A stretch of 64,000 nt of DNA, taken from Bacillus sp. MM2020_1 (GTDB lineage Bacteria > Bacillota > Bacilli > Bacillales > Cytobacillaceae). The DNA lies in assembly GCA_011250595.1 (NCBI GenBank), contig JAANMP010000008.1, positions 1 to 64,000 of the forward strand. Reading direction: 5' to 3'. A program made the position numbers and the translations under genes. Shown in pieces: positions 32,344 through 41,603 of the stretch. The first letter of the stretch is position 1. Each line of letters begins with the position of its first letter. The notes beneath the pieces were generated by a model that was not told the DNA's origin, did no database searches, and was given only the letters and a program-made list of their open reading frames with translations.

Positions 32344-33006
32344 CTAAACAACCATGCGAATGATTTGCGATACATTTGAAAGATTTGTTAATTCCTCAAT
32401 AACTATATCTTCAATTCTCTGGTCGACTTCAATAACCATTAAAGCCATTTCACCTTTCTCTAACCTCGAAACCTCCATATGGCCGATATTAATTTCATAG
32501 GCTGATAAAACATTGGTTACCGCAGAAATGATACCAAAGCGGTCTTGATGAACAACTAAAATGGCGGGATGCTCGCCCGATAGCTTTAACGGGAAAGAAT
32601 TTAATTCTGTAATTTCAATGGTTCCCCCGCCAATAGAAATCCCCACCATTTCAAGGTCGTTTGCCTCATCATATAAGTTGATTTTCACAGTATTTGGATG
32701 ATCCACTACTGCATCTTCCGTTCGAAATTCAATCGCTAATCCCATTTCATTTGCTATTTCTAAAGCTTTAGGCAATCGTTCATCATTTGTATCAAAATCT
32801 AACAGACCTGCGACAATTGCAAAGTCTGTCCCGTGTCCCTTATAGGTTTTTGCAAATGAACCATATAATGAAATTATGGCTTTCTTTGGTAATCTTCCGA
32901 ACAAGGTCCTTGCCACCCTGCCAATTCTTGCTGCACCTGCTGTATGAGAACTTGACGGCCCAATCATAACTGGACCGATAATATCAAAAGCGGATCGATA
33001 TTTCAT
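32344..33006 (-). CDS. sdaAB: L-serine ammonia-lyase beta subunit (second copy)
   Basis: The partner subunit; the N-terminal domain starts with the FDIIGPVMIGPSSSHTAGAAR segment (residues 7-25 region) and the C-terminal ACT-like domain with NIGHMEVSRLEKGE is near residues 163-210. It is 220 residues, like the other copy. It lies 32 bases upstream of its sdaAA. A gap of 162 bases separates it from the regulator; I see no clear promoter there. Confidence 0.95.
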   Translation of the reverse strand: MKYRSAFDIIGPVMIGPSSSHTAGAARIGRVARTLFGRLPKKAIISLYGSFAKTYKGHGTDFAIVAGLLDFDTNDERLPKALEIANEMGLAIEFRTEDAVVDHPNTVKINLYDEANDLEMVGISIGGGTIEITELNSFPLKLSGEHPAILVVHQDRFGIISAVTNVLSAYEINIGHMEVSRLEKGEMALMVIEVDQRIEDIVIEELTNLSNVSQIIRMVV

Positions 33007-33168
33007 GTAAAACGCTCCTTTTACCTCTATTGGATAAATCGTAAAGTTTACTATTTAGATGTTTTTTCTTCAATATTTATGATTTCCATAATAATAAGGT
33101 CTTTTCAATCAATTTTACTAGGAATGCTACTAAGTAACTAGCGATAAATCTTGGTAATAGTCCAAGTA

Positions 33169-33852
33169 TTACCGTTTTTCCCTTATTTTTGAAGTCTCGT
33201 CAATTTGGTATTCATTGTGTGTTCGGATTTTTTGAAGATAATTGTAGATTGTAAACTTTGACACACCTAATACGGTAGCCAAGTACTCTGTCGATCCCTT
33301 TATCAGGAACGCCCCTTTTTCTTCTAATCGAGCAACACATTCTATCTTTTCTTCAAGGGTCAATACCCCCGGAGCTTTTTTAAAGTCATGAATGACTTGG
33401 TCGACCATATTCTGAATAACATCTTGGACAGTTGAATAAAAATTTTCAGATTTGGTTTGTTCCAAATCATAGCTAATAAACTCTTCTAATTCCCCTCCAA
33501 TTTGCATCAACAAAGAAATATCGTAATTCATACATAGGGCACCTATCACCTTTTGCTCATGGTCACGTAAAAAAACCGTTGAAGATTTCATAATATTACC
33601 TTTACTTGATTGTGTTTTATAGTTAGGAATATCATGTACTTCAGAATAGGGCTTAGCTAGTTCTGTTAGGACTAAATCTGTTATTGGCGAGCCAATTTTT
33701 CTTCCTGTTACGTCACCCGCTAAATAAACTAATGACTTTTTCAAATCACTAAAATCATGAACAGCAACCTCACAGCGCTTGCCAAACATTTTCACTAGCA
33801 TATCAGCCGTTCGAAATGCTAAATTAAAAACGGGTTCATTCCTGTCACTCAA
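33169..33852 (-). CDS. YheO/DauR-like PAS and HTH transcription regulator
   Basis: A 227-residue cytoplasmic regulator. The N-terminal PAS-like sensor (about 5-120, with the AVHDFSDLKKSLVYLAG and FLRDHEQKVIGALCMNYD segments) matches the YheO family. The C-terminal HTH (about 165-215; EYLATVLGVSKFTIYNYLQKI) matches the HTH_22 type that includes DauR. Start is TTG with GGAGGGG upstream. By position it is likely to control the sdaAB-sdaAA genes that follow. The effector is unknown; D-amino acid or serine sensing is a guess. Confidence 0.75.
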   Translation of the reverse strand: MSDRNEPVFNLAFRTADMLVKMFGKRCEVAVHDFSDLKKSLVYLAGDVTGRKIGSPITDLVLTELAKPYSEVHDIPNYKTQSSKGNIMKSSTVFLRDHEQKVIGALCMNYDISLLMQIGGELEEFISYDLEQTKSENFYSTVQDVIQNMVDQVIHDFKKAPGVLTLEEKIECVARLEEKGAFLIKGSTEYLATVLGVSKFTIYNYLQKIRTHNEYQIDETSKIREKR

Positions 33853-33870
33853 AATTTTCCCCTCCTGCTA

Positions 33871-33886
33871 TTGAAAACGATTACAA
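33871..33886. promoter_or_regulatory. Candidate CcpA binding site (cre)
   Basis: The 16-base nearly palindromic sequence ttgaaaacgattacaa matches the Bacillus cre consensus (TGWAARCGYTWNCW) at 13 of 14 positions, with the central CG. It lies about 20 bases upstream of the regulator start, downstream of a possible promoter, a position suited to carbon-catabolite repression. Confidence 0.6.
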
Positions 33887-33898
33887 TTGTAGATAAAA

Positions 33899-33934
33899 AA
33901 TATAATCAGATAAGTCGTTTTTCAATTACATCAA
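33899..33934 (-). promoter_or_regulatory. Candidate promoter of the regulator-sda block
   Basis: A TATATT hexamer at 33899-33904 pairs with TTGAAA at 33920-33925 (spacer 15); an alternative uses TTGATG at 33929-33934. Either would start transcription just before the cre site. Confidence 0.35.
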
Positions 33935-34049
33935 CAATCAAGATTGTATCATATATTCCCTAACTTTAAAATAAAATTGTAATAGTTACAAAAAAATTGT
34001 AATAACAAAAATTTTCATTATTACTTAAAAATCAATAAGGAGGGATGAC

Positions 34050-34077
34050 AAAAAAATAGGCTCTCCAATTGGAGAGC
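34050..34077 (-). terminator. Terminator after rbgA
   Basis: A perfect 7-bp stem (34060-34066 with 34071-34077), AATT loop and six-plus U run. It separates lepB-rbgA from the inserted sda block. Confidence 0.9.
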
Positions 34078-34089
34078 TTGATGAAGTCA

Positions 34090-34959
34090 TTATTCTTTAT
34101 CAACAATAAAATCAGCAGGTCGTTCAAATGTAACCCGGCCAAATTTTTCTGACCTTATTTCCTTGATGACCAACTCAGAAACTTTATCATAATTTACGAT
34201 ACCACCTGCCATTAGGCAACCGCGCAGTACGCCAATTTTGTCAAACATTTCGACCACATCTTCAGGAAGTCTGTCAAGATTATAACGTTCTTTTAAACGC
34301 TCTGGATATTCTCGTTCTAAAAACCTTAGCGTATAGACCGTGAGATCCTGAAGATTTAATAACGTATCTTTGATTGCGCCTGTGACTGCAAGTTTTTTAC
34401 CGACTTCTTGGTCTTCAAATTTTGGCCATAATATCCCAGGGGTATCAAGCAGTTCCATTTCCTTCCCCACTTTAATCCATTGCTGGGCCTTGGTTACACC
34501 GGGTGTATTTCCTGTTTTAGCGATATTCTTCTTTGCCAATCGATTGATTAACGTCGATTTACCTGCGTTAGGAATTCCGACAATCATCGCCCTGATTGCC
34601 CTTGGATTAGTTACACCTCTAGCTCTTAAACGGTCAAACTTTTCCTTTAATATTTCCTTAGAAGCGTTGGCAATGTCTCTCATACCTTCACCCGCAAAGG
34701 AATTAATCGCGAGTGCTTTTATTCCCTTTTTAGCAAAGAACTCAATCCATTCCCTAGTTGCTCCTATATCAGCCATATCAGCCTTATTTAATAAGACAAG
34801 TCTAGGCTTATGCTGAATAATTTCATCTATCATCGGATTTCTCGAGGAATAGGGAATCCTCGCATCTACCAATTCAAATATGATATCTACTAATTTTAAC
34901 TTTTCCGTGACCTCTCTGCGAGCCTTAGCCATATGGCCTGGAAACCATTGGATCGTCAT
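34090..34959 (-). CDS. rbgA: 50S ribosome biogenesis GTPase RbgA
   Basis: A circularly permuted GTPase that helps complete the 50S subunit around the L6/L16 region. The order is G4 (LLNKADM, about residues 56-62) before G1 ([10 protein letters not shown], about 125-134) and G3 (DTPG), followed by the C-terminal ANTAR-like tail. The length is 289 residues. B. subtilis calls it ylqF, next to rnhB. Here the sda block intervenes between rbgA and rnhB. Confidence 0.96.
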   Translation of the reverse strand: MTIQWFPGHMAKARREVTEKLKLVDIIFELVDARIPYSSRNPMIDEIIQHKPRLVLLNKADMADIGATREWIEFFAKKGIKALAINSFAGEGMRDIANASKEILKEKFDRLRARGVTNPRAIRAMIVGIPNAGKSTLINRLAKKNIAKTGNTPGVTKAQQWIKVGKEMELLDTPGILWPKFEDQEVGKKLAVTGAIKDTLLNLQDLTVYTLRFLEREYPERLKERYNLDRLPEDVVEMFDKIGVLRGCLMAGGIVNYDKVSELVIKEIRSEKFGRVTFERPADFIVDKE

Positions 34960-34995
34960 CGTTGGCCACCTCCTTTAAGGTCGTAAGCGCCCTGT

Positions 34996-35553
34996 CTATT
35001 TCACTGTTACGATATGTGCATCATTTAACGGCCAGTATACGAAACTTGTTTTCCCGATAATTTTATCAAACGAAACGGTTCCGATATGACGACTATCTTT
35101 ACTGAAGCGGCGATTGTCACCCATGACAAATAATTCACCTTTTGGAACAGTTTTACGGCCAATTTTTTCTTCCAAGGTAAAAGGATCTGTTAACGGTCCA
35201 TCCTCTACTTCTTTTTTATATTTATCCAAATACGGCTCTTCATACGCTTTTCCATTAACAAATAATGTATCATCTTTATACTCAATGGTGTCACCGGGAA
35301 GTCCAATTACACGCTTTATGTAATCCTTTTGCTCTGGTGCATGGAAGACAATGATATCAAATCGCTTAGGTTCACCAATATTATAACTAAACTTATTTAC
35401 AATCATTCGATCCTGATCCTTTAATGTCGGCATCATCGATAATCCATCGACAACAATTGGTGCAAAAAGAAAGTATCGAATAACCGCAGCTAAAATAACG
35501 GCAATCAAAAGGGCCTTTGTCCATTCCCAAAGTTCATTTTTCTTTTTTGTCAT
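34996..35553 (-). CDS. lepB: Type I signal peptidase
   Basis: Removes signal peptides from exported proteins. One N-terminal membrane helix (about 12-33) is followed by catalytic Ser39 in VDGLSMMPTL and Lys80 in DYIKRVIGLPGDT. The GDNRRFSKDSR motif is box E. It is 185 residues from the ATG at 35551-35553; the frame extends to a TTG at 35577 without a good site. It lies between rplS and rbgA, the order also seen in the B. cereus group. Confidence 0.94.
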   Translation of the reverse strand: MTKKKNELWEWTKALLIAVILAAVIRYFLFAPIVVDGLSMMPTLKDQDRMIVNKFSYNIGEPKRFDIIVFHAPEQKDYIKRVIGLPGDTIEYKDDTLFVNGKAYEEPYLDKYKKEVEDGPLTDPFTLEEKIGRKTVPKGELFVMGDNRRFSKDSRHIGTVSFDKIIGKTSFVYWPLNDAHIVTVK

Positions 35554-35729
35554 AACAATCCCCGCCAATCTCTGCAAAAAAATGTTTTATCAAACTTATT
35601 TTACATAACTTCAACAAATTTAACACGATGGGATTCTATTTTTTAATCAAACTTTAATTATTTGTTAAAAAATCAGCAACAATTTGAAAACCCCATAATT
35701 TTATTGTTATAAGGCAGCAAAACGATTAT

Positions 35730-35760
35730 ATAAAAAAAGAGCCTGCTCCCGAGCAAGCCC
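35730..35760 (-). terminator. Terminator after rplS
   Basis: A stem of about 10 bp (35739-35748 with 35751-35760, containing wobble pairs) followed by a U run lies 15 bases past the rplS stop codon. Confidence 0.85.
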
Positions 35761-35774
35761 TTTTTCTTTTCATA

Positions 35775-36226
<452 letters not shown>

Positions 36227-36233
36227 AAGAAGT

Positions 36234-36262
36234 ATCATACCATAATTGCTAGGCCCGTGCAA
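36234..36262 (-). promoter_or_regulatory. rplS promoter
   Basis: -35 TTGCAC (36257-36262), 17-base spacer, extended -10 TGGTATGAT (hexamer 36234-36239). It lies right at the trmD stop codon, so rplS can be made independently of trmD. Confidence 0.8.
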
Positions 36263-36264
36263 TA

Positions 36265-37008
36265 CTACTCGTATTCTTTTTTTACTTCTTTAAGCCATTT
36301 TTCCTGTTCCTTTGTTAATTCTATTTTCTCCAATAAATCAGGGCGCCTTAATAGTGTTCTTCGTAGCGCTTCCTTATTTCGCCATTCTTCTATTAGTTTA
36401 TGATTACCTGATATTAGAACTTCAGGCACCCTTAGGCCACGGAAATCCGCTGGTCTTGTATAATGAGGATGTTCAAGCAATCCCGTGCTGAAAGAGTCCT
36501 TCATATGTGATTCCTGATTTCCAAGCACTTCTGGCAGAAGTCGGACAACGCTATCGACCACAACCATCGCGCCAAGTTCACCACCAGTTAAGACATAATC
36601 ACCAATCGAGATTTCATCTGTTACTACATGTTCACGAATTCGTTCGTCATACCCTTCATAATGACCACAGATAAAAATCAAATGATCTTCTTGTGCTAAC
36701 TCCTCTGCTTTCCGCTGCTCATATCGTTCACCTTGCGGACAAAGAAGAATCACACGAGGCTTCTTACTTATTGCTTTTTCCTTAAGATCTGATACAGCAT
36801 CAAAGATAGGCTGTGGTTTTAGTACCATTCCTGCCCCGCCACCATAAGGATAATCATCAACAGTAGAATGTTTGTTATCTGCATACTCGCGGAAGTTTAC
36901 AACGTTATAGCAGACCGCCGATTTCTCAGCAGCCTTTTGCAAAATTGATTGACCAAGTACCCCGGAAAACATCTCCGGAAATAATGTGAGGATATCAATC
37001 TTCATCAT
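36265..37008 (-). CDS. trmD: tRNA (guanine37-N1)-methyltransferase
   Basis: Makes m1G37, which prevents +1 frameshifting. It has the trefoil-knot SPOUT fold with the SAM-binding motif [12 protein letters not shown] and [13 protein letters not shown]. The length is 247 residues if the first of two adjacent ATG codons is used; the second is equally plausible. The gene overlaps the rimM stop codon by 4 bases (ATGA). Confidence 0.97.
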   Translation of the reverse strand: MMKIDILTLFPEMFSGVLGQSILQKAAEKSAVCYNVVNFREYADNKHSTVDDYPYGGGAGMVLKPQPIFDAVSDLKEKAISKKPRVILLCPQGERYEQRKAEELAQEDHLIFICGHYEGYDERIREHVVTDEISIGDYVLTGGELGAMVVVDSVVRLLPEVLGNQESHMKDSFSTGLLEHPHYTRPADFRGLRVPEVLISGNHKLIEEWRNKEALRRTLLRRPDLLEKIELTKEQEKWLKEVKKEYE

Positions 37009-37523
37009 GAAAGTAACCCTTCCATCGGATCAATTAGGATGACTTTTTCTTTCACATCTACTTTCTTAACCACATCATGGATATAAGGGATGAGTAAATC
37101 TTTGCCGCCTTTCCCTTTAACCACCCATACATCGTTGGCACCAGGGGATAGTATTTCAGTTACTTTTCCAAGCTCCTCGCCTTTTGTTGTGGCCACAAGG
37201 CATCCAATAATCTCATGGTAATAAAATTCATCCTCATTTAATGTACCAAGCTGTGTTTCAGGCACTTTTAGAATACCATCCCTAAACTTTTCTACTTCAT
37301 TGATATTGTTATATCCTTCAAATGTAAGTAATTCAAAATTTTTATGTGTTCGATGACTTTTGACTGTTAGTTCAATCGGCGAACTAGAATTCGGCATAAA
37401 CAAATATAATACATTTCCAACTTTATAACGTTTTTCAGGGAAATCAGTCTTTGATATTACACGAACTTCACCTTTTAAACCCTGAGTGTTTACAATTTTT
37501 CCGACATTAAACCATTTTTCCAT
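37005..37523 (-). CDS. rimM: Ribosome maturation factor RimM
   Basis: Needed for 30S head maturation, binding S19. An N-terminal beta-barrel domain begins [18 protein letters not shown] (residues 4-21), followed by a PRC-barrel domain with [12 protein letters not shown] and [10 protein letters not shown]. The length is 172 residues. It lies 12 bases after ylqD and is coupled to trmD. Confidence 0.96.
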   Translation of the reverse strand: MEKWFNVGKIVNTQGLKGEVRVISKTDFPEKRYKVGNVLYLFMPNSSSPIELTVKSHRTHKNFELLTFEGYNNINEVEKFRDGILKVPETQLGTLNEDEFYYHEIIGCLVATTKGEELGKVTEILSPGANDVWVVKGKGGKDLLIPYIHDVVKKVDVKEKVILIDPMEGLLS

Positions 37524-37535
37524 CGTTTTACACCT

Positions 37536-37922
37536 CTAGCGTATATCTTCTATTATTCCATCTTTAATAATAATTGTAGGTTGCCCAATCTGCTCATTCC
37601 ATATGTCACCTATCTTTATCTCTACAAGCGCTTGGACTTCCTTTTCCTTTAATTCACTGCCTAATGGGAGCATATGTAATTGTTCGATTTGAAACTCAAG
37701 CAGCTTTTCTTTTTCCGACCGCTTATTGATTTCTTTTTCATAATGATTCTTCAATGCGCCTGGCGAAAAGTTCTTGGTTTTATCTATACGTTTCAATTCA
37801 AATTGAAGCTGATTTTTTTCTCTTTGCAGCTGGAGTTTTTGTGCTTCATAATGATTAAATAATTTTTTTTTGCTATTTTCCGTTAGAATTTGTTTTACCA
37901 CAACGGTCTGAATAATTTGCAC
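37536..37922 (-). CDS. ylqD: YlqD family protein
   Basis: A 128-residue protein of unknown function, identical in length to B. subtilis YlqD. It begins VQIIQTVVVKQIL, then a long helical stretch (about 20-85) rich in Lys and Gln suggests coiled coil, and a short C-terminal domain follows. I use the GTG at 37920-37922, which has GGGAGG upstream; the longer frame back to 38009 lies across the khpA terminator. It sits between khpA and rimM. Confidence 0.85.
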   Translation of the reverse strand: MQIIQTVVVKQILTENSKKKLFNHYEAQKLQLQREKNQLQFELKRIDKTKNFSPGALKNHYEKEINKRSEKEKLLEFQIEQLHMLPLGSELKEKEVQALVEIKIGDIWNEQIGQPTIIIKDGIIEDIR

Positions 37923-37952
37923 AGAAATGCCTCCCATTTGCCTCACATCGTA

Positions 37953-37984
37953 TGAAAAAAAGGGAGGAATAAATTCCTCCCTTT
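37953..37984 (-). terminator. Terminator between khpA and ylqD
   Basis: A 12-bp perfect stem (37959-37970 with 37973-37984) with a 2-base loop is followed by a U run. It lies directly after khpA, inside what would otherwise be one operon. Confidence 0.85.
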
Positions 37985-38001
37985 CCTCTAGATGCAATAA
38001 G

Positions 38002-38232
38002 CTATTCACTAATTTCTAGAAATATTTTCTTTTGTTGTGATGATCCTGCTGCATATACAACAGTTCTAATGGCCTTTGCAACACGCCCCTGTTTGCCTAT
38101 CACTTTACCCATATCTGTTTTATTAACAGATAGCTGATAAGTGATACGGCTGTCGTCTTCCTTAACGTCCACACGAACGTCTTCCGGGAAATCAACAAGA
38201 GGTTTAACAATCGTTTCGACTAACTGCTTCAT
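38002..38232 (-). CDS. khpA: KH-domain RNA-binding protein KhpA
   Basis: A 76-residue single-KH-domain protein with the GKVIGKQGRVAKAI signature (about 42-55). KhpA pairs with KhpB/Jag in Firmicutes and affects cell size and division mRNA. It follows rpsP by 9 bases. In B. subtilis it is ylqC. Confidence 0.95.
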   Translation of the reverse strand: MKQLVETIVKPLVDFPEDVRVDVKEDDSRITYQLSVNKTDMGKVIGKQGRVAKAIRTVVYAAGSSQQKKIFLEISE

Positions 38233-38241
38233 AGTCGATTC

Positions 38242-38514
38242 TTACTTACTTAATTTTGCATTATGGAATTTTTCCATGATGCCTTGATTTGAGAAAAGGT
38301 TACGAACTGTATCAGATGGTTTTGCACCGTCTTGTAACCATTTAAGAGCTAATTCTTCGTTGATGTCAACTTTTGCCGGTTGTGTAACTGGATTATAAGT
38401 CCCAACAACCTCAATGTAACGTCCATCACGTGGTGAACGAGAATCTGCTACTACGATACGATAGAAAGGAGTTTTGTTAGCTCCCATACGCTTTAAACGA
38501 ATTTTTACTGCCAT
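38242..38514 (-). CDS. rpsP: 30S ribosomal protein S16
   Basis: A 90-residue 30S protein with the family start [21 protein letters not shown] (first part) and [10 protein letters not shown]. The start is the ATG at 38512-38514 with GGAGGTG upstream; a longer frame to 38547 lacks a site. It is the first gene of the rpsP-khpA(-ylqD-rimM-trmD) operon and has its own promoter. Confidence 0.97.
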   Translation of the reverse strand: MAVKIRLKRMGANKTPFYRIVVADSRSPRDGRYIEVVGTYNPVTQPAKVDINEELALKWLQDGAKPSDTVRNLFSNQGIMEKFHNAKLSK

Positions 38515-38553
38515 TTTAAATAAGCACCTCCGAATAGTTTCACACAAGATAGT

Positions 38554-38582
38554 ATAATATCAATTCTTTTATAGTTTGTAAA
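38554..38582 (-). promoter_or_regulatory. rpsP promoter
   Basis: -35 TTTACA (38577-38582), 17-base spacer, -10 TATTAT (38554-38559), both 5/6 matches. It lies between the repeat and rpsP. Confidence 0.75.
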
Positions 38583-38653
38583 GTGTTTTTTCTTTACATA
38601 CAGTATTACCAATAATTAACTAAATAAACAGATAAAAATTTGAACTTAGATGA

Positions 38654-38803
38654 CTGTCTAGCTCCAGCGCCCAACGGCTAGTGGCCTTCGCTCTCCGCCC
38701 TACGATAAGTCAAGCACGAATGCGCTATCGCTCTCCGTGTTTCCTTTATCTCAGTTGGAGTGCTCCAGGCCATACGCCGCTAAACGGGCGCTTCCGCTTT
38801 TCG
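38654..38803. repeat. GC-rich Bacillaceae-type repeat after ffh
   Basis: About 150 bases from ctgtctagctccagcgcc to gcgcttccgcttttcg, GC-rich and full of complementary segments (GGCGCTTCCGC and GCGCTGGAGC ends). I recall very similar sequences in many Bacillus and relative genomes, between genes. It abuts the ffh stop codon (38807), so it may act as the ffh terminator or 3' end element. Confidence 0.7.
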
Positions 38804-38806
38804 ATT

Positions 38807-40159
38807 TTAAAACGGCTTAAAAGGGAATTTAAACCCACCCTTTTTCTTGCCTTTTTGCTGCATGCCAGTCATTTGTTTCATCATTTTTTTCATATCTTCA
38901 AACTGCTTTAACAAGCGGTTTACTTCTGTTACAGAACGACCGCTGCCTTTCGCAATGCGATTTTTCCGTTTGGCGTTTAAGATTTCCGGATTATTCTTTT
39001 CTGCCATTGTCATTGAACGGATGATTGCCTCAACATGAGCAATTTGCTTTTCATCGATTTGAAGATTATTTAACCCTTTAATTTTGTTTGCACCAGGCAT
39101 CATCTTCAATAGTTCATCAAGCGGACCTAAATTACGAACCTGGCCAAGCTGATCCAAAAAATCCTCAAGCGTAAACGAAGCTGTTCGCATTTTTTGTTCC
39201 AATTCTTTAGCCTTTTCTTCGTCAACATTTGCCTGGGCCTTCTCAATCAACGTCAGCACGTCACCCATACCAAGGATTCTAGATGCCATTCGTTCAGGGT
39301 GGAAAGGTTCCAACGCGTCTAATTTCTCGCCTAAACCGACAAATTTAATCGGGGTTTGCGTTACAGCGCGAATCGAAAGTGCCGCACCCCCCCTGGTATC
39401 GCCGTCGAGCTTGGTTAATACAACCCCAGTTAGACCGAGCTGCTCGTTAAAGCTTTGAGCCACATTGACCGCATCTTGACCCGTCATCGCATCGACGACT
39501 AAGAAGATTTCATCAGGTTTTGTTAATTCTTTAATGTCCTTTAACTCACCCATTAATGCTTCATCCACATGGAGTCGCCCTGCAGTATCAATAAGGACAT
39601 AGTCATGATGTTCTTCTTTGGCTTTGGCAATTGCCTGCTTGGCAATTTCAACAGGGCTTACTTGATCACCAAGTGAGAACACAGGCATGTCTAATTGTTT
39701 ACCAAGTGTTTCAAGCTGTTTGATTGCAGCAGGTCGATAAATATCGGCAGCAACAAGCAATGGCTTACGGTTATACTTTTTGCGAAGCAAATTGGCAAGC
39801 TTTCCGGAGGTTGTCGTTTTACCTGCACCCTGTAAGCCAACCATCATAATAACGGTTGGGGGGCGATTAGACACGGCGATTTTGCTTTGTTCCCCGCCCA
39901 TCAATTCCGTCAATTCTTCATTAACGATTTTAATAATCTGCTGACCGGGTGTTAAGCTTTTCAGTACTTCCTGCCCAACGGCACGTTCACTGACCTTTTT
40001 CACAAAATCTTTAACAACCTTGAAGTTTACGTCTGCTTCTAGCAAAGCCAGGCGTACTTCACGCATCATTTCTTTTACATCCGCTTCTGAAACTTTCCCT
40101 TTTCCACGGATTTTTTGGATTGTATTTTGCAGTCGGTCGGCTAATCCTTCAAATGCCAT
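38807..40159 (-). CDS. ffh: Signal recognition particle GTPase Ffh
   Basis: Binds signal sequences on nascent chains and, with FtsY, delivers them to SecYEG. N domain, then G domain with GLQGAGKTTTSGKL (108-121), DTAGR and TKLDGDTRGG, then the Met-rich M domain (about 295-450; KMMKQMTGMQQKGKKKGG tail) that holds 4.5S/6S-like scRNA. The length is 450 residues. It lies 12 bases downstream of ylxM. Confidence 0.98.
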   Translation of the reverse strand: MAFEGLADRLQNTIQKIRGKGKVSEADVKEMMREVRLALLEADVNFKVVKDFVKKVSERAVGQEVLKSLTPGQQIIKIVNEELTELMGGEQSKIAVSNRPPTVIMMVGLQGAGKTTTSGKLANLLRKKYNRKPLLVAADIYRPAAIKQLETLGKQLDMPVFSLGDQVSPVEIAKQAIAKAKEEHHDYVLIDTAGRLHVDEALMGELKDIKELTKPDEIFLVVDAMTGQDAVNVAQSFNEQLGLTGVVLTKLDGDTRGGAALSIRAVTQTPIKFVGLGEKLDALEPFHPERMASRILGMGDVLTLIEKAQANVDEEKAKELEQKMRTASFTLEDFLDQLGQVRNLGPLDELLKMMPGANKIKGLNNLQIDEKQIAHVEAIIRSMTMAEKNNPEILNAKRKNRIAKGSGRSVTEVNRLLKQFEDMKKMMKQMTGMQQKGKKKGGFKFPFKPF

Positions 40160-40171
40160 TCATGCCGCCTC

Positions 40172-40504
40172 CTAATCTAAATTCTCCAGCTCGGCAACGG
40201 CTTCTAACATTGCCTGCTTTGAAGGGTGATCCTCATTGAGCAATTCTTTTACATTTCTTAAAAGTTTGCTGCGCTCTTGAAATTTCTGAAATAATAGCAG
40301 CTTTTCCTCGTACTCCTCGAGCATTGTCCCCGTCCGCTTAATATTATCATATACGGCTTGGCGGCTTACATCATACTCTTCAGCTATTTCACCTAAAGAG
40401 TAATCATCGAGATAATAGAGAGACATATAGCTTTGCTGCTTTGGGGTTAACAACGAATGGTAAAAATCATAAAGATAGTTCATTCGTGTCGTCTTTTCAA
40501 GCAT
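40172..40504 (-). CDS. ylxM: SRP-associated HTH protein YlxM
   Basis: A 110-residue small HTH protein (sigma-70 region 4-like: [20 protein letters not shown]) that in other Firmicutes (for example Streptococcus) modulates the SRP GTPases. The start is the ATG at 40502-40504 with GGAGGGG; longer frames lack a site. The length equals the B. subtilis orthologue. It is transcribed with ffh from the promoter at 40552-40580. Confidence 0.93.
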   Translation of the reverse strand: MLEKTTRMNYLYDFYHSLLTPKQQSYMSLYYLDDYSLGEIAEEYDVSRQAVYDNIKRTGTMLEEYEEKLLLFQKFQERSKLLRNVKELLNEDHPSKQAMLEAVAELENLD

Positions 40505-40551
40505 GCAATCCCCTCCAATGCGCATGTTAAGTGAAAAGCCTTTACAAAAGT

Positions 40552-40580
40552 AGTTTACAGGGTCAGACATTATCTGTCAA
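40552..40580 (-). promoter_or_regulatory. ylxM-ffh promoter
   Basis: Consensus -35 TTGACA (40575-40580), 17-base spacer and -10 TAAACT (40552-40557), just upstream of ylxM and just after ftsY. Confidence 0.8.
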
Positions 40581-40599
40581 GATACTACCTTTACATCAA

Positions 40600-41586
40600 T
40601 TACTCTGTTTTTTCCACTTGATCTGCAAATAATCCATACACATATCTTTCCGCGTCAAATTCCTGAAGGTCATCCATTTTTTCGCCTAAACCAACAAATT
40701 TTACCGGGATTTTTAATTCATTACGGATCGCAAGAACAATTCCGCCTTTTGCCGTACCATCTAATTTTGAAAGAACAATTCCGCTGACATTTGTCACTTC
40801 TTTAAAGGTTTTTGCCTGGATAAGAGCGTTTTGCCCAGTTGTTGCGTCAAGGACTAATATTACTTCATGTGGAGCCCCAGGTATTTCTTTTTCAATGACT
40901 CGCTTGACCTTTTCAAGCTCCTTCATTAAGTTCACTTTGTTTTGTAAGCGACCAGCGGTATCACATAGCAATATATCTGCTTTTCGAGATTTTGCTGCTT
41001 GGATGGCATCGTACATAACTGCGGCAGGGTCAGAACCTTCTGCCTGCTTAATAACATCAACACCGACTCTCTCGCCCCAGACTTCCAGTTGTTCAATCGC
41101 TCCGGCACGGAAGGTATCACCTGCTGCTAGAAGTACTTTCTTTCCTTCATTCTTAAACTTGTAACTTAGCTTACCGATGGTTGTTGTTTTTCCAACCCCG
41201 TTAACTCCAACAAATAAAATGACGGTCAGGCCATTTTCTTGAATATTTAATTTTGAGGATTGTTCTTCCCCTGCATTATAGATATCTACCAACTTCTCGG
41301 AAATGACACTTTGGACTTCCTGAGGATCTTGTATGTTCCGACGTTTGACTTCCATTTTCAACTCATCGATTAGTTTCATAACTGTATCAAAGCCGATATC
41401 GGCCTGAATCATGATTTCTTCTAATTCTTCGAAGAAGTCTTCATCCACTTTGCGGTATCTTGCGACAAGGTCGTTTACTTTACCTGAGAAATTATCCCTT
41501 GTTTTCGTAAGACCTTCTTTAAACTTCTCGGTTACTGCATCCGTTGATTTGGTGATTTTTTCTTTTAATTTTTTTAAAAAACTCAT
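40600..41586 (-). CDS. ftsY: SRP receptor FtsY
   Basis: Membrane-associated GTPase that pairs with Ffh. The NG core contains GVNGVGKTTTIGKL (127-140), DTAGRLQNKVNLM and TKLDGTAKGG. The N-terminal region (1-50) is short and charged, as in Bacillus, and lacks the long acidic domain of E. coli. The length is 328 residues. It follows smc by 17 bases. Confidence 0.98.
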   Translation of the reverse strand: MSFLKKLKEKITKSTDAVTEKFKEGLTKTRDNFSGKVNDLVARYRKVDEDFFEELEEIMIQADIGFDTVMKLIDELKMEVKRRNIQDPQEVQSVISEKLVDIYNAGEEQSSKLNIQENGLTVILFVGVNGVGKTTTIGKLSYKFKNEGKKVLLAAGDTFRAGAIEQLEVWGERVGVDVIKQAEGSDPAAVMYDAIQAAKSRKADILLCDTAGRLQNKVNLMKELEKVKRVIEKEIPGAPHEVILVLDATTGQNALIQAKTFKEVTNVSGIVLSKLDGTAKGGIVLAIRNELKIPVKFVGLGEKMDDLQEFDAERYVYGLFADQVEKTE

Positions 41587-41603
41587 ATTATCACTTCCTA
41601 ATA

